From Staphylococcus succinus (GTDB taxonomy: Bacteria; Bacillota; Bacilli; Staphylococcales; Staphylococcaceae): 64,000 nucleotides of DNA. The number at the start of each line of letters is the position of its first letter. Within the stretch, counting starts at the first letter, position 1. Of the stretch, positions 1 through 8,969 are shown one piece after another. A program made the position numbers and the translations under genes. The notes beneath the pieces were generated by a model. The model was not told the DNA's origin, ran no database searches, and saw only the letters and a list, made by a program, of their open reading frames with translations. The DNA is taken from contig NZ_CP118976.1 in the NCBI RefSeq assembly GCF_029024945.1, positions 2,108,001-2,172,000 on the forward strand. Direction: 5' to 3'.

Positions 1-255
1 TTCTTTTCAGAATTTATTAGCGCTGCAGTAGTGATATCTGTTGCTGTAACATTTACACATTTAGGTTTGACTCATAACCAAGATATTATAACCATCGCGG
101 GTGTGATGCCTTTAGTACCTGGTATATTAATTACAAATGCTATTCGCGATTTAATGGCTGGTGAACTCATCGCTGGCATGTCTCGTGGTGTGGAAGCCGC
201 ACTGACTTCATTTGCCATTGGAGCCGGTGTCGCTATCGTTTTACTACTATTTTAA
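1..255 (+). CDS. ThrE-type exporter, first subunit (DUF1212), 3' end only
   Basis: This is the C-terminal end of a gene that begins before the window. The frame is open from base 1, so the GTG at 31 is internal. The visible part reads FFSEFISAAVV, then a motif I read as VPGILITNAIRDLMAGELIAG, and a final hydrophobic helix; this is typical of the DUF1212 half of ThrE-type threonine/serine exporters, an inner-membrane efflux family. The next gene, 14 bases on, encodes the second half, so the two should form one transporter. The substrate is inferred from the family; nothing in this fragment proves it. Confidence 0.8.
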   Translation, partial: FFSEFISAAVVISVAVTFTHLGLTHNQDIITIAGVMPLVPGILITNAIRDLMAGELIAGMSRGVEAALTSFAIGAGVAIVLLLF

Positions 256-269
256 AAAGGAGCGTTTCC

Positions 270-770
270 ATGATTATAGGTTATTATGTACTACAGTTTA
301 TAGTAAGTTACTTAGCTACAATGCTTTTTTCAATTATTTTTAACGCTCCAAGACGTCTCCTTTTAGCCTGTGGCTTTGTTGGAGCAATGGGATGGATTAT
401 TTATAAGCTTTCCGTGGACTTAGATTTCGGTAAAGTTATGGCTGCATTTCTCGGTAGTTTTATATTAGGACTTATGAGCCATGTGATGAGTCGTCGTTAT
501 AAAAGACCTGTCATCATCTTTATTGTCCCTGGCATCATACCATTAGTTCCAGGAGGATTAGCGTATGAGGCTACTCGCCTTTTAGTCAGCAATGCGTACA
601 CACATGCTGTAAATGCTTTTCTTGAAGTTACATTAATTTCTGGCGCTATTGCATTCGGCATTTTATGTGCAGAGATTATTTATTATATCTATACGCGTAT
701 TAAACAATATTTTGGTAAAATGAATGGTAAGATATATAGAAAATCATATAATATGAACAACAGAGCTTAA
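270..770 (+). CDS. ThrE-type exporter, second subunit (DUF3815)
   Basis: A 166-residue integral membrane protein with about four or five hydrophobic segments, and a central IVPGIIPLVPGG motif that mirrors the VPGI motif of the upstream partner. This is the pattern of the DUF3815 half of split threonine/serine exporters (YjjP/YjjB-like). It starts 14 bases after its partner behind AAGGAG, so the two are co-transcribed, and pepT follows 11 bases later. The C-terminus is a basic soluble tail. The operon with tripeptidase PepT would fit export of amino acids released from peptides, but that link is inference. Confidence 0.8.
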   Translation: MIIGYYVLQFIVSYLATMLFSIIFNAPRRLLLACGFVGAMGWIIYKLSVDLDFGKVMAAFLGSFILGLMSHVMSRRYKRPVIIFIVPGIIPLVPGGLAYEATRLLVSNAYTHAVNAFLEVTLISGAIAFGILCAEIIYYIYTRIKQYFGKMNGKIYRKSYNMNNRA

Positions 771-781
771 GGGGTGTTTTT

Positions 782-2014
782 ATGAAAAATAATATAATTG
801 ATCGTTTAACAAGATATGTCATGATTGATACACAGTCTGACCCAGAATCTAACACTACACCATCTACAGAGAAACAATGGAACTTACTAAATTTGTTACA
901 TCAAGAATTAACGGCTTTAGGATTGGTTACTGACATGGATGATAATGGTTATTTATTTGCAACTTTAGAAAGTAATGTTGACGTTGCATTACCAACTGTA
1001 GGCTTTCTAGCGCATGTAGATACCTCACCTGATTTCAATGCAACGCATGTAAACCCACAAATTATAGATGCCTACGATGGCACTCCTATTCAATTAGGTC
1101 AAACCAATCGTGTTTTAAATCAAGATGTATTTCCTGCTCTAAAAAATGTTGAAGGTCACACGTTAATGGTGACAGATGGTACATCTCTGTTGGGCGCAGA
1201 TGATAAAGCCGGTGTCGTTGAAATTATGGAAGCAATGAAATATTTAACGGAACATCCAGAAATTAAACATGGCCGTATTCGTATTGCCTTTACACCAGAT
1301 GAAGAAATAGGCAGAGGTCCTCATGCTTTCGATGTTGAACGATTTAATGCCGATTTTGCTTATACAATGGATGGCAGTGAATATGGAGAGTTACAATTTG
1401 AAAGTTTCAATGCCGCTGAGGCAGTCGTAACCTGTCATGGCGTGAATGTACACCCTGGTTCTGCTAAAAATGCCATGATTAATGCAATTCTTTTGGGTCA
1501 ACAATTTAACGCATTATTACCACAAAATGAAGTGCCTGAAAGAACTGAAGGATACGAAGGTTTCTATCATTTAATGAAATTTAATGGTGATGTTGAGAAG
1601 TCTACGTTACAATATATCATTCGAGATCACGATAGAAATAAGTTCGAACTACGTAAGAAAAATTTAATTGAAATTAAAAATGATATTAATACACATTATG
1701 AAGATGATCCTATAGAAATTGAAATTAATGATCAGTATTACAATATGAGAGAAAAAATTGAACCTAATCCACTTGTTATAGATATCGCTAAGCGTGTATT
1801 TGCTGATTTAGATATACCTGCGAATACAGCACCTATTCGTGGTGGTACTGATGGTTCTCAACTTTCTTATATGGGATTACCAACGCCAAATATTTTTACA
1901 GGTTGTGACAATTTCCATGGTCCATTTGAATATGCTTCTATCGATGTAATGTCAAAAGCTGTAGAAGTGATTATAGGCATCGCTCAAGAAGTTGTGCGTA
2001 CTTATAATAAATAG
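782..2014 (+). CDS. pepT: Peptidase T (tripeptide aminopeptidase)
   Basis: A 410-residue M20B metallopeptidase that removes the N-terminal residue from tripeptides in the cytoplasm. Metal-site residues fall where the family has them: His78 and Asp80 in HVDTS, Asp140 in GADDKAG, the Glu pair in PDEEIGRG near 174-175, Asp197 in TMDGSE, and a late His in NFHGPFE. The length is normal for PepT. The start ATG has GGGGTG upstream. It is the last gene of the ThrE-pepT operon and ends before a strong bidirectional hairpin at 2068-2113. Confidence 0.95.
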   Translation: MKNNIIDRLTRYVMIDTQSDPESNTTPSTEKQWNLLNLLHQELTALGLVTDMDDNGYLFATLESNVDVALPTVGFLAHVDTSPDFNATHVNPQIIDAYDGTPIQLGQTNRVLNQDVFPALKNVEGHTLMVTDGTSLLGADDKAGVVEIMEAMKYLTEHPEIKHGRIRIAFTPDEEIGRGPHAFDVERFNADFAYTMDGSEYGELQFESFNAAEAVVTCHGVNVHPGSAKNAMINAILLGQQFNALLPQNEVPERTEGYEGFYHLMKFNGDVEKSTLQYIIRDHDRNKFELRKKNLIEIKNDINTHYEDDPIEIEINDQYYNMREKIEPNPLVIDIAKRVFADLDIPANTAPIRGGTDGSQLSYMGLPTPNIFTGCDNFHGPFEYASIDVMSKAVEVIIGIAQEVVRTYNK

Positions 2015-2067
2015 TTAATATCTTATACAGTAGTTACGCTGCAATACGGGCTTAAGTACTCTAAACT

Positions 2068-2113
2068 AAAAAGCGTCCTAGCAGATGTTGAACATCTGCT
2101 AGGACGCTTTTTT
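2068..2113. terminator. Bidirectional intrinsic terminator, pepT / glycerate kinase
   Basis: Perfect 17-bp arms (2073-2089 and 2091-2107, GCGTCCTAGCAGATGTT and its complement) are flanked by five A and six T. It lies between two convergent genes and can stop transcription from both sides. Confidence 0.9.
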
Positions 2114-2152
2114 AGTTCGATATTACATACCATCTTATTCTACTGTAGCAAC

Positions 2153-3277
2153 TTATTTATAAACATCGAATTCTGTTTTCAATAGCTTAATCGCTTGTAC
2201 TGTATAATGTCTAATTTGAATGCCCATTTTAAAATCAGTAAAACTTTCAGGCATTTCAATAAAAGTATTAAACATCGAAGTAACACCCATCGATTCAAAC
2301 AAATCAAATTTATCATCCGTAGCACATATTGCAATTGACGGCTTATTATATTTTGTAGCTAATTCTGCAATACGTATAGTTGTTGTCTCTAGTAATTGAT
2401 CTTCTTCATTGACGCCTTCTCCAAAAATGATTAAATCTGCTTGTTCAATAAGTGTTTCCAAATGTGTAATTTGGTCTACAAGCTCGTGACTTGTCATAAT
2501 TTCAGCACCATAAAGTCCATTTAATACTGCAGCAATACCTCCGCCTGCACCACCATTTTGAATCGGGCCTAACGCAAGTCTTAGCTCACTTTTGAAAATT
2601 TCACTTAAATACCAAATTAAATTGTCTATCTCTGCAGCACTCTCACGTGTAAGTCCAAGTGATTCATATGTTTGCATAATCTCACTATTTTTCCCATACA
2701 ACTTACTGTCAAAATCTGTCATGAGTTGTAATCTAATATCTTTTAATCTTGGATGCAATTCAGAAGTATCTATTTTACGTATATATTTCAATACACTACT
2801 TCCTTGTCTTACATCTACTTCCTGAGCTTCATCGTCATAGAATTTAGCTCCTAAGGCTTGTAGCATGCCTGCGCCGCCATCGAAGCTACCAATACCACCT
2901 AGAGATATGATAATATGCTCAGAATTGTTATCTAAAGCATCTACGATTAACTCACCTAAACCATAGCTTGTACGTTGATGAATAGGTTTGTTCCCTGTTA
3001 AAAATAGATTGCCTTCAATGACTGTCACTTGATTATCTGTAATACCATAAATTGCTTCCACTTCATTCATATCTGCATCATGAGCATATACTTTATATTT
3101 CGTTCCTGACTGCCATAGAAAAACTGAGTCCATTAGTTCATGTCTCCCGTTAAATAAAGGAACTTGGACAATATCTGCGCTTTCTATTTGGCTCGCAACT
3201 GCTTCTTCAACATAACGATTGGCTTGATAGCTAGATATAATACCATTAAACTCATCCATCGCCACTAAAACTTTCAT
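2153..3277 (-). CDS. Glycerate kinase family protein, degenerate active-site motifs
   Basis: A 374-residue protein of the glycerate kinase type 1 (GlxK) family, whose members phosphorylate D-glycerate. The fold signature GGIGSFDGGAGMLQALG is clear and the length fits. However, the usual N-terminal PDSFKGSLSA reads AMDEFNGIISS, the usual VADGGEGT reads LFNGRHELM, and the ATN of GGSATNDGG reads IGSF. These changes touch motifs normally used for substrate and nucleotide, so true glycerate kinase activity is uncertain. It is a single-gene unit, convergent with pepT, with its start behind GAGGTGACA. Confidence 0.75.
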   Translation of the reverse strand: MKVLVAMDEFNGIISSYQANRYVEEAVASQIESADIVQVPLFNGRHELMDSVFLWQSGTKYKVYAHDADMNEVEAIYGITDNQVTVIEGNLFLTGNKPIHQRTSYGLGELIVDALDNNSEHIIISLGGIGSFDGGAGMLQALGAKFYDDEAQEVDVRQGSSVLKYIRKIDTSELHPRLKDIRLQLMTDFDSKLYGKNSEIMQTYESLGLTRESAAEIDNLIWYLSEIFKSELRLALGPIQNGGAGGGIAAVLNGLYGAEIMTSHELVDQITHLETLIEQADLIIFGEGVNEEDQLLETTTIRIAELATKYNKPSIAICATDDKFDLFESMGVTSMFNTFIEMPESFTDFKMGIQIRHYTVQAIKLLKTEFDVYK

Positions 3278-3584
3278 CTTGTCACCTCAAATATTTATAT
3301 TAATAACTGTATTGTATGCTGATTGTGAATCCATGATATCCCGATCATGTTCTTTTTGATTTCACAATTAATCACGAATCAACTGCGTGAATTATTCTGC
3401 TATGATATCACTACATCCATGTATATATTGCTACGGTTTGATCATACTCAGTTTATTATATCAACATTTAATTCTTAGACTACATAATTTAGCACTATAG
3501 ATTTGTAGACTATCATATAGTAGTCATTAATTCTCATACATCTATACATTATACATGTCATTAGTAATTTTTTCACATTATAAG
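3278..3584. other. Intergenic region without a gene
   Basis: About 300 AT-rich bases upstream of the glycerate-kinase-like gene. It must hold that gene's promoter, but I see no convincing -35/-10 pair, no open frame with a ribosome-binding site, and no known RNA motif. Confidence 0.5.
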
Positions 3585-3631
3585 AAACGCTTGTTATACT
3601 CTTTCTATTAAAAAAAGTGTAACAAGCGTTT
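3585..3631 (-). terminator. Hairpin terminator after brxC
   Basis: Twelve-base arms (AAACGCTTGTTA at 3585-3596 and its complement at 3620-3631) lie 26 bases past the brxC stop. On the minus strand the stem is followed only by TTTCTTAT, so the U-tract is weak. Confidence 0.65.
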
Positions 3632-3656
3632 GATAGTACTTCTATTCTTTTGTTGG

Positions 3657-3977
3657 TTACTCTTCAGCGTTAGCTAATGAAGTAACATTAATATCGCCAT
3701 GATTTGCATGCCAAATCGCCTGTCCCTTTACAAAGTAAAACGCTTGTGGCGATTCATGCTTTACATGTGTTTTCTCTTCTATATAGTTAGATAATTCTCT
3801 TTCTTGTTGTACAACCAAATAATAACCATCCATATCTCTTTCATATAAAAATTTGTTGAATTGGTCAAATGCGTTTGCTGAAATAGGACACGTTTCGCTA
3901 TGTTTCAATACAAACGCGTAATTATTTTCTTCAATAATTTGCTCAAACTGGTCAATCGAACTCAGCTTCATAGCCAT
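3657..3977 (-). CDS. brxC: Bacilliredoxin BrxC (YtxJ family)
   Basis: A 106-residue monothiol thioredoxin-like protein of the YtxJ/BrxC family, which removes bacillithiol from modified proteins in Firmicutes. The signature TCPIS, with the active cysteine at about residue 30, is present. I start at ATG 3977 (MAMKLSS) because GAGGTG lies six bases upstream; the in-frame GTG at 3986 overlaps that ribosome-binding site. It is a single gene with its own terminator. It supports the view that this organism uses bacillithiol, as staphylococci do. Confidence 0.85.
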   Translation of the reverse strand: MAMKLSSIDQFEQIIEENNYAFVLKHSETCPISANAFDQFNKFLYERDMDGYYLVVQQERELSNYIEEKTHVKHESPQAFYFVKGQAIWHANHGDINVTSLANAEE

Positions 3978-4130
3978 TCTATTCACCTCTAAAAATATTT
4001 AACACACAATAAGTTTCTACAAGTGTGAAAGTCCCACGATATATACATATCATTGCTTCCAATTATACACAATTACCTTTTTGTTGTTAACCGTTTATTA
4101 TAAATCTAATAACTTCACTCACTACATACT

Positions 4131-5024
4131 TTAATTATAGCTATGCTTAAGTTCACTGTATCGTTTGTCGAAAGTCTTGTCAAACTGCTCTATATCTTTA
4201 CCTTCTTGTGGCAATTTATCATAGTCTATACGTTTTAATTTCTCACTATTTTCTATTGTTTCTTCTCTTGTTTCATAATAATTTTGTAGACTATAGTACA
4301 TTTCAATCGCATTTTTACGTGCATCATTGACGTAACCATCTTTAATTTCAGCTTTATTTAAATCTTTAATTTCTGCAGTAATCAACGGCATGATTTCTTC
4401 GTTAATCGCATGTTTTACTTTATTAGAATCCGATGATTCTAATGCACTTTCTGCAGTTTGTCTTAAATCTTTATTGTTCTGTTCAAGTTTATGCTTAAAG
4501 TTATTTACGTCTGCCGTTTCTCCAGCATTATTAGCTTTTTGCATATTCTTTTCTACTTGTGATCTATTTTTTTCGAATAACTTCGTATAATCTAAAATAT
4601 CTTCATTCGCTTTAATGGATTGATTATATAAATCAACAAATGATGTTAACTCATTGATTGCTGATTTTTTCTGTTCTACAACATCTAAATAGGATGATTT
4701 TAATTCTTTTGTTTCCTTAGATTCGGCTGGCAATTGTTTAGCTGCTTTTTCATATTCATCCATCTTAGGCACTAATTGGCTATTTAATCGATTTTGCAAA
4801 TTATTAAATTCTTTCTTATTTTCATCAGTCATATCGGTTTTACTTAAATCATCTAACCGCTTCAAATGGATATCATCTGTCACTTTTTCAACTTCATTAC
4901 CTTTATTTTTGACATCGTTGAGTGATGTATCAAAATCTTTAAATTCTGAAGATGCTTTGTTTCCGCATGCACTCAGTGCCACAGAAAAACAAATTACCAA
5001 AATAATACAAAGTATTTTTTTCAT
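4131..5024 (-). CDS. EMYY-motif lipoprotein
   Basis: A 297-residue predicted lipoprotein. The signal peptide MKKILCIILVICFSVALSAC ends in a lipobox with Cys20, so it should be anchored on the outer face of the membrane. The rest is highly charged, rich in Lys, Glu, Asn and Asp, and predicted largely helical. Near residue 240 it carries EMYYSLQNYYETR, the motif after which this staphylococcal lipoprotein family is named. Its function is unknown. It is monocistronic and divergent from the GrpB-like gene. Confidence 0.85.
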   Translation of the reverse strand: MKKILCIILVICFSVALSACGNKASSEFKDFDTSLNDVKNKGNEVEKVTDDIHLKRLDDLSKTDMTDENKKEFNNLQNRLNSQLVPKMDEYEKAAKQLPAESKETKELKSSYLDVVEQKKSAINELTSFVDLYNQSIKANEDILDYTKLFEKNRSQVEKNMQKANNAGETADVNNFKHKLEQNNKDLRQTAESALESSDSNKVKHAINEEIMPLITAEIKDLNKAEIKDGYVNDARKNAIEMYYSLQNYYETREETIENSEKLKRIDYDKLPQEGKDIEQFDKTFDKRYSELKHSYN

Positions 5025-5151
5025 TTCTGCACTCCTTATTATTCCGTATTATACAGAAACTTATTTAACTTGAAAATGATATGTGATATATTATTTCAGA
5101 ATTTACAGTTTAACAGTTCTATCACTAGATTTAAAGGAGTGCTCAACAGAT

Positions 5152-5691
5152 ATGTATACAAAGATACAAACATTTATAAATGAAGATACAGACTATCATT
5201 TTACTAAACTATATGAAACGTATCGTAACATACTTTTCAATTTATTAGATACGCCTATTCAATCAACACACCACATTGGTGGCACAAAACATTTCAACTA
5301 TCCAACCGAGCCTATATTGGATATCTTAGTTGGCGTTGAGAGTTTACACGACATCACATCTTTAGACGAAAAGCGTTTAAACTACGCAGGGTTCTATCGT
5401 TTACATCATACTTATAAAAAGAAAGTTGTCATGGCACAATTTAATAATATGATTGATTTAAAACAAATCGCTCGTTTGCACATTATTCAAAAAGATTCAT
5501 TACTCTACAATGAATATTTACAAACGAATAGTGCATTGTCTACAGATAATCATATCGCAAAAGTATATGGCGAAAATAAAGCACAATTAGCGCACAACGT
5601 GCCGACGATTCGTGCATATGATAACCAAAAACAAAAACTATTTTCAAAATTAGCCAAAGATCTTAAACGTGATGAAGTAACATTTAAATAG
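5152..5691 (+). CDS. GrpB-like nucleotidyltransferase-fold protein (UPF0157)
   Basis: A 179-residue member of the GrpB/UPF0157 family, distant relatives of minimal nucleotidyltransferases. HHIGGTKHFNYPTEPILDI corresponds to the family motif HIGSTSVPGLPAKPIIDI. I start at ATG 5152, behind AAAGGAG, and not at the in-frame ATG at 5083, whose extra 23 residues look unlike the family. The second G of the motif replaces the usual Ser, so catalysis is uncertain. Its biological role is unknown. The gene is divergent from the EMYY lipoprotein and 150 bases before murB. Confidence 0.75.
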   Translation: MYTKIQTFINEDTDYHFTKLYETYRNILFNLLDTPIQSTHHIGGTKHFNYPTEPILDILVGVESLHDITSLDEKRLNYAGFYRLHHTYKKKVVMAQFNNMIDLKQIARLHIIQKDSLLYNEYLQTNSALSTDNHIAKVYGENKAQLAHNVPTIRAYDNQKQKLFSKLAKDLKRDEVTFK

Positions 5692-5844
5692 TTTATGAGC
5701 CTTTTTAACGATTAATTCACATAGATGACTATAAATTGTAAACAAAATATAAATTTCTATGATAATTTGCCATACTTTTTAGCAAATACATACAATCATT
5801 GGTATAATAAACAAATGAATTCAAGAGGAAAGGATGTTCTAAAT

Positions 5845-6765
5845 TTGCATAAAGACAACATCTTAAAAGAATTAGAAGTAATTGTACCCAAAGACATTAT
5901 TAAAATAGACGAACCTTTAAAACGTTATACATATACAGAAACTGGTGGAAAGGCCGATTATTACTTATCACCTACTACTAATGAACAAGTTCAGGCTATC
6001 GTACACTTTGCCTATTCAAATGATATTCCTGTTACATATCTAGGGAATGGGTCAAATATCATTATTCGTGAGGGTGGCATTAGAGGTATTGTACTTAGTT
6101 TGTTATCTCTAAATTACATTGAAGTATCAGATGACGCAATTATTTCTGGAAGCGGTGCTGCTATTATCGATGTATCACGTGCTGCTAGAGATCATTCCCT
6201 CACTGGACTAGAGTTTGCATGCGGCATACCTGGTTCAATAGGTGGCGCTGTCTTTATGAATGCTGGTGCTTATGGTGGAGAAGTTAAAGATTGTATTGAT
6301 TATGCCCTGTGCGTAAATAACAAAGGTGAGTTACAAACCTTTACAAATAAAGATTTAGAATTAGATTATCGTAATAGTATCGTGCAAAAAGAGCATTTAG
6401 TGGTTTTAGAAGCTGCGTTTACTTTAGAACCTGGAGACAAACAAGACATTCAGGAAAAAATGGACGATTTAACAGAACGTAGAACGTCTAAACAACCTTT
6501 AGAATATCCTTCATGTGGTAGTGTCTTCCAACGCCCGCCAGGTCATTTCGCAGGTAAGCTTATTCAAGATTCTGACCTACAAGGTCATCGAATCGGTGGT
6601 GTCGAAGTTTCCTTAAAACATGCTGGATTTATGGTAAATGTAGACAAAGGTACTGCTACAGACTACGAAAACTTAATTCATTATGTTCAAAAAGTAGTAA
6701 AGGAAAAATTTGATGTTGAATTACATCCAGAAGTAAGAATCATAGGAGAATATCCTCAAGATTAA
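5845..6765 (+). CDS. murB: UDP-N-acetylenolpyruvoylglucosamine reductase
   Basis: MurB reduces UDP-GlcNAc-enolpyruvate to UDP-MurNAc with NADPH and FAD, the second committed step of peptidoglycan synthesis, in the cytoplasm. The FAD-binding motif GNGSNIII, GIPGSIGGAVFMNAGAYGGE, the catalytic-Ser motif PSCGSVFQRP and a late Glu in HPEVRIIGE are all present. I start at TTG 5845, giving 306 residues and matching the S. aureus protein; GAGGAAAGGA lies upstream. The longer frame back to 5725 has no family resemblance. A zinc-finger gene follows 15 bases downstream. Confidence 0.93.
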   Translation: MHKDNILKELEVIVPKDIIKIDEPLKRYTYTETGGKADYYLSPTTNEQVQAIVHFAYSNDIPVTYLGNGSNIIIREGGIRGIVLSLLSLNYIEVSDDAIISGSGAAIIDVSRAARDHSLTGLEFACGIPGSIGGAVFMNAGAYGGEVKDCIDYALCVNNKGELQTFTNKDLELDYRNSIVQKEHLVVLEAAFTLEPGDKQDIQEKMDDLTERRTSKQPLEYPSCGSVFQRPPGHFAGKLIQDSDLQGHRIGGVEVSLKHAGFMVNVDKGTATDYENLIHYVQKVVKEKFDVELHPEVRIIGEYPQD

Positions 6766-6780
6766 TAGGAGATTGATACG

Positions 6781-7095
6781 ATGGTTAATATATACGGTCC
6801 TACAGTTGATGATGAAAGTCGCTGCATCCATTACCAAACGCCATTAGATATAATTGCAATCAAATTCAAGTGTTGCAATAAATATTACCCATGTTATAAA
6901 TGTCATAACGAAGCTGCTTCCCATACTATACAGCGATGGGATTCAAGTGAATTTAATGAAAAAGCAATATTATGTGGTGTATGTAAACATGAAATGACTA
7001 TAAACGAATATATGATGATAGAAGCATGCCCTAATTGCGATGCTCACTTTAACAATCGTTGTAAATATCATTATCATCATTACTTTTCCATATAA
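6781..7095 (+). CDS. CHY zinc-finger protein
   Basis: A 104-residue protein with the Cys/His pattern of CHY zinc fingers: CxHY near the N-terminus, FKCCNKYYPCYKCHNE, then CGVCKHEM, CPNCDAHF and a terminal CKYHYHHYF. It probably binds two or three zinc ions. It begins 15 bases after murB behind AGGAGATTG, so it is expressed with murB. The role of these small bacterial proteins is unknown, and the link to murB may be only positional. Confidence 0.8.
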   Translation: MVNIYGPTVDDESRCIHYQTPLDIIAIKFKCCNKYYPCYKCHNEAASHTIQRWDSSEFNEKAILCGVCKHEMTINEYMMIEACPNCDAHFNNRCKYHYHHYFSI

Positions 7096-7154
7096 GTTTG
7101 CTTTCATCCTTAAAAGCAATTATTACAATCCAATTAAGCGTAAAAATCAACTAA

Positions 7155-7217
7155 AAAATAGCTGATAGCTTAACTCGTTTGGCCATGTCCTATGCGAGTT
7201 ATACTATCAGCTATTTT
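7155..7217. terminator. Bidirectional terminator, murB operon / PH-domain gene
   Basis: Arms AAAATAGCTGATAG (7155-7168) and its complement (7204-7217) enclose an inner TTAACTCG / CGAGTTAT pairing. A and T runs flank it, between convergent genes. Confidence 0.85.
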
Positions 7218-7273
7218 GTTTGCTTATCATACTTTCATACCACTCAAATTCGACTCAAATGATCAAGTTGCGT

Positions 7274-7597
7274 TTATTTAATATTATTTTCCACATATTT
7301 CACAAAGGCTTCTGCATCACCTTTTTGAATATCTTTCATTGGCATTGGACCAATGTTAAATTTGAAATTAATTTTTCCACTGTCATATTCGATGCTTTCT
7401 ACTTCATTATAAGCAATACTCCTATAATAAAATTCTCCATTCATATCGACATTTAAAATAATGCGCTCATTTGTAGCAATAAAAGCACCTTCAAATTCTG
7501 TAGAACCTTGAACGGAATATTCAATGGTACCTAAAACAGCAGGCCCTTTTTTCTCGGTTGGATATAAATCATTTGGATTCACATTATCTAATATCAC
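7274..7597 (-). CDS. Small PH-like domain protein
   Basis: A 107-residue soluble protein with no signal peptide. The pattern GTIEYSVQG, FIATNERIILNVD and IAYNEVESIEYDSGKINF is the strand order of bacterial PH-like domains (YokE/YvbH type), in which a loop-rich barrel is followed by a C-terminal helix (AEAFVKYVENN). The function of these stand-alone domains is unknown. It is a single gene with a ribosome-binding site (GGGGAAG) before its start. Confidence 0.65.
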   Translation of the reverse strand: MILDNVNPNDLYPTEKKGPAVLGTIEYSVQGSTEFEGAFIATNERIILNVDMNGEFYYRSIAYNEVESIEYDSGKINFKFNIGPMPMKDIQKGDAEAFVKYVENNIK

Positions 7598-7739
7598 GTG
7601 TATCTTCCCCTTTTTTTCATCATTTTAAATCATTATACAATTTTTCAATAGAATTTTTGACTGAATTGCTCATTACTTCTTTATCATAGCATTATATAAA
7701 TAATTAATGATTCTTCAAGGTTTGAAACACTATATAAAA

Positions 7740-7773
7740 AGAAGCCACTCATTATATATTATGAATGGCTTCT
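7740..7773 (-). terminator. sstD terminator
   Basis: AGAAGCCA (7740-7747) pairs with TGGCTTCT (7766-7773), with further pairing toward the loop; it is followed on the minus strand by a TTTTTATA run. It lies 38 bases past the sstD stop. Confidence 0.8.
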
Positions 7774-7810
7774 CTATTTAGCTAATTACATGGCCCACAC
7801 GGCATGCTTT

Positions 7811-8857
7811 TTATTTATCTAATAATTTTTCTACTTCATCAATTTGCTTGATTGCTGTAGTTGTAGAACCGCTAGCAAAATACCAAAGTTTTGGATCTAA
7901 CTCTAAAACTTTATTGTCTTTAATAGCGTCCACATCTTTTATTACATCATTACCTAATGCTTGTTTTGCAGTAGATTTTCCACCAATTGCTTGTCCACGG
8001 TCCATCGCAAAAATAATACTTGGATTTTTTTCTGCAATATACTCGTTTGTTATATTTTGTCCATGCGTACTATTTTTAATATTTTCATCTGCAGATGCGA
8101 AGCCCATTGTATCAAAAATCATTGAACCAAAACGTTCTCCAGCTCCAAATGTAGATAATTCTCCTTCATTAACTAATAAGAATAGTGCTTTTTTATCTTT
8201 CATATCTTTTGTTTTATCTTTGATGCCAGCAATTTTATCATCTAACTCTTTGTTTATTGATTTTGCTTTATCTTCTTTGCCGTAAATTTTACCTATATTT
8301 TCAGCATTTTTCTTCATTGAATTGACTTCATCTTTTTCATCTGCACCAACATAAACCACTTTTGCTTTTGGCGCTGCTTTTTTAAATTCGTCTAGATTTT
8401 TTTGATTAGCTGTACGCCCAGATATGTATATAACGTCTGGTTTTGCTTCAGCTACTTTATCGAAATTCACTTCTTTAAGGCTACCTGTATTTAAATATTT
8501 TTCATCTTTAAACTCACTTAAGAAATCTGGTAATGATTTACTATCTTCACCTTTAGGAACTGCTTTAACTTTATCTTCAAGTCCCATTTCTTTCATCGTA
8601 TCCAATGTACCATAATCAAACACAACTGCTTTTTCAGGATTCTTAGGTACTTCAACAGTTTCTTTTACCTCTTTAGCATCGCTACCATCACGTTTTTCCC
8701 CACTCGCTTGGTAGTTATTTTCGATTTTCACTGTCTTATTTGATTCTTCATTACTTGATTTAGAGTCTGATGATTTTTTCTCATCTGCTCCGCCATTACT
8801 ACATGCTACTAATAAAAACATTAAACCTACTACTAATAATAAAGCATATTTTTTCAT
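7811..8857 (-). CDS. sstD: Siderophore-binding lipoprotein SstD
   Basis: A 348-residue substrate-binding lipoprotein of a Fe(III)-siderophore ABC importer. MKKYALLLVVGLMFLLVAC is a lipoprotein signal with Cys19, followed by a Ser/Asn/Lys linker. The body is a class III periplasmic-binding fold (VVFDYGTLDTMKEMGLEDKV, PDVIYISGR, PSIIFAMDRGQ). In S. aureus SstD binds catechol and catecholamine siderophores at the cell surface. It lies 112 bases after sstC, a gap without a terminator, so it can be read from the sstA promoter. The start is preceded by AGGAGGAA. Confidence 0.92.
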   Translation of the reverse strand: MKKYALLLVVGLMFLLVACSNGGADEKKSSDSKSSNEESNKTVKIENNYQASGEKRDGSDAKEVKETVEVPKNPEKAVVFDYGTLDTMKEMGLEDKVKAVPKGEDSKSLPDFLSEFKDEKYLNTGSLKEVNFDKVAEAKPDVIYISGRTANQKNLDEFKKAAPKAKVVYVGADEKDEVNSMKKNAENIGKIYGKEDKAKSINKELDDKIAGIKDKTKDMKDKKALFLLVNEGELSTFGAGERFGSMIFDTMGFASADENIKNSTHGQNITNEYIAEKNPSIIFAMDRGQAIGGKSTAKQALGNDVIKDVDAIKDNKVLELDPKLWYFASGSTTTAIKQIDEVEKLLDK

Positions 8858-8969
8858 GTTGTTAAATTCCTCCTGTGTTTTATATCGTTTGTCTACCTTT
8901 TATGTGCCTGTAAAAACTTTATAACGTTACGTTTACATCACTCCTTTCAAAAAAGTTTACAAACTACGC

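Noticed and set aside
7848..8285. A 145-codon frame antisense to sstD
   Set aside because: Length is explained by the codon bias of sstD; no start signal and no family resemblance.
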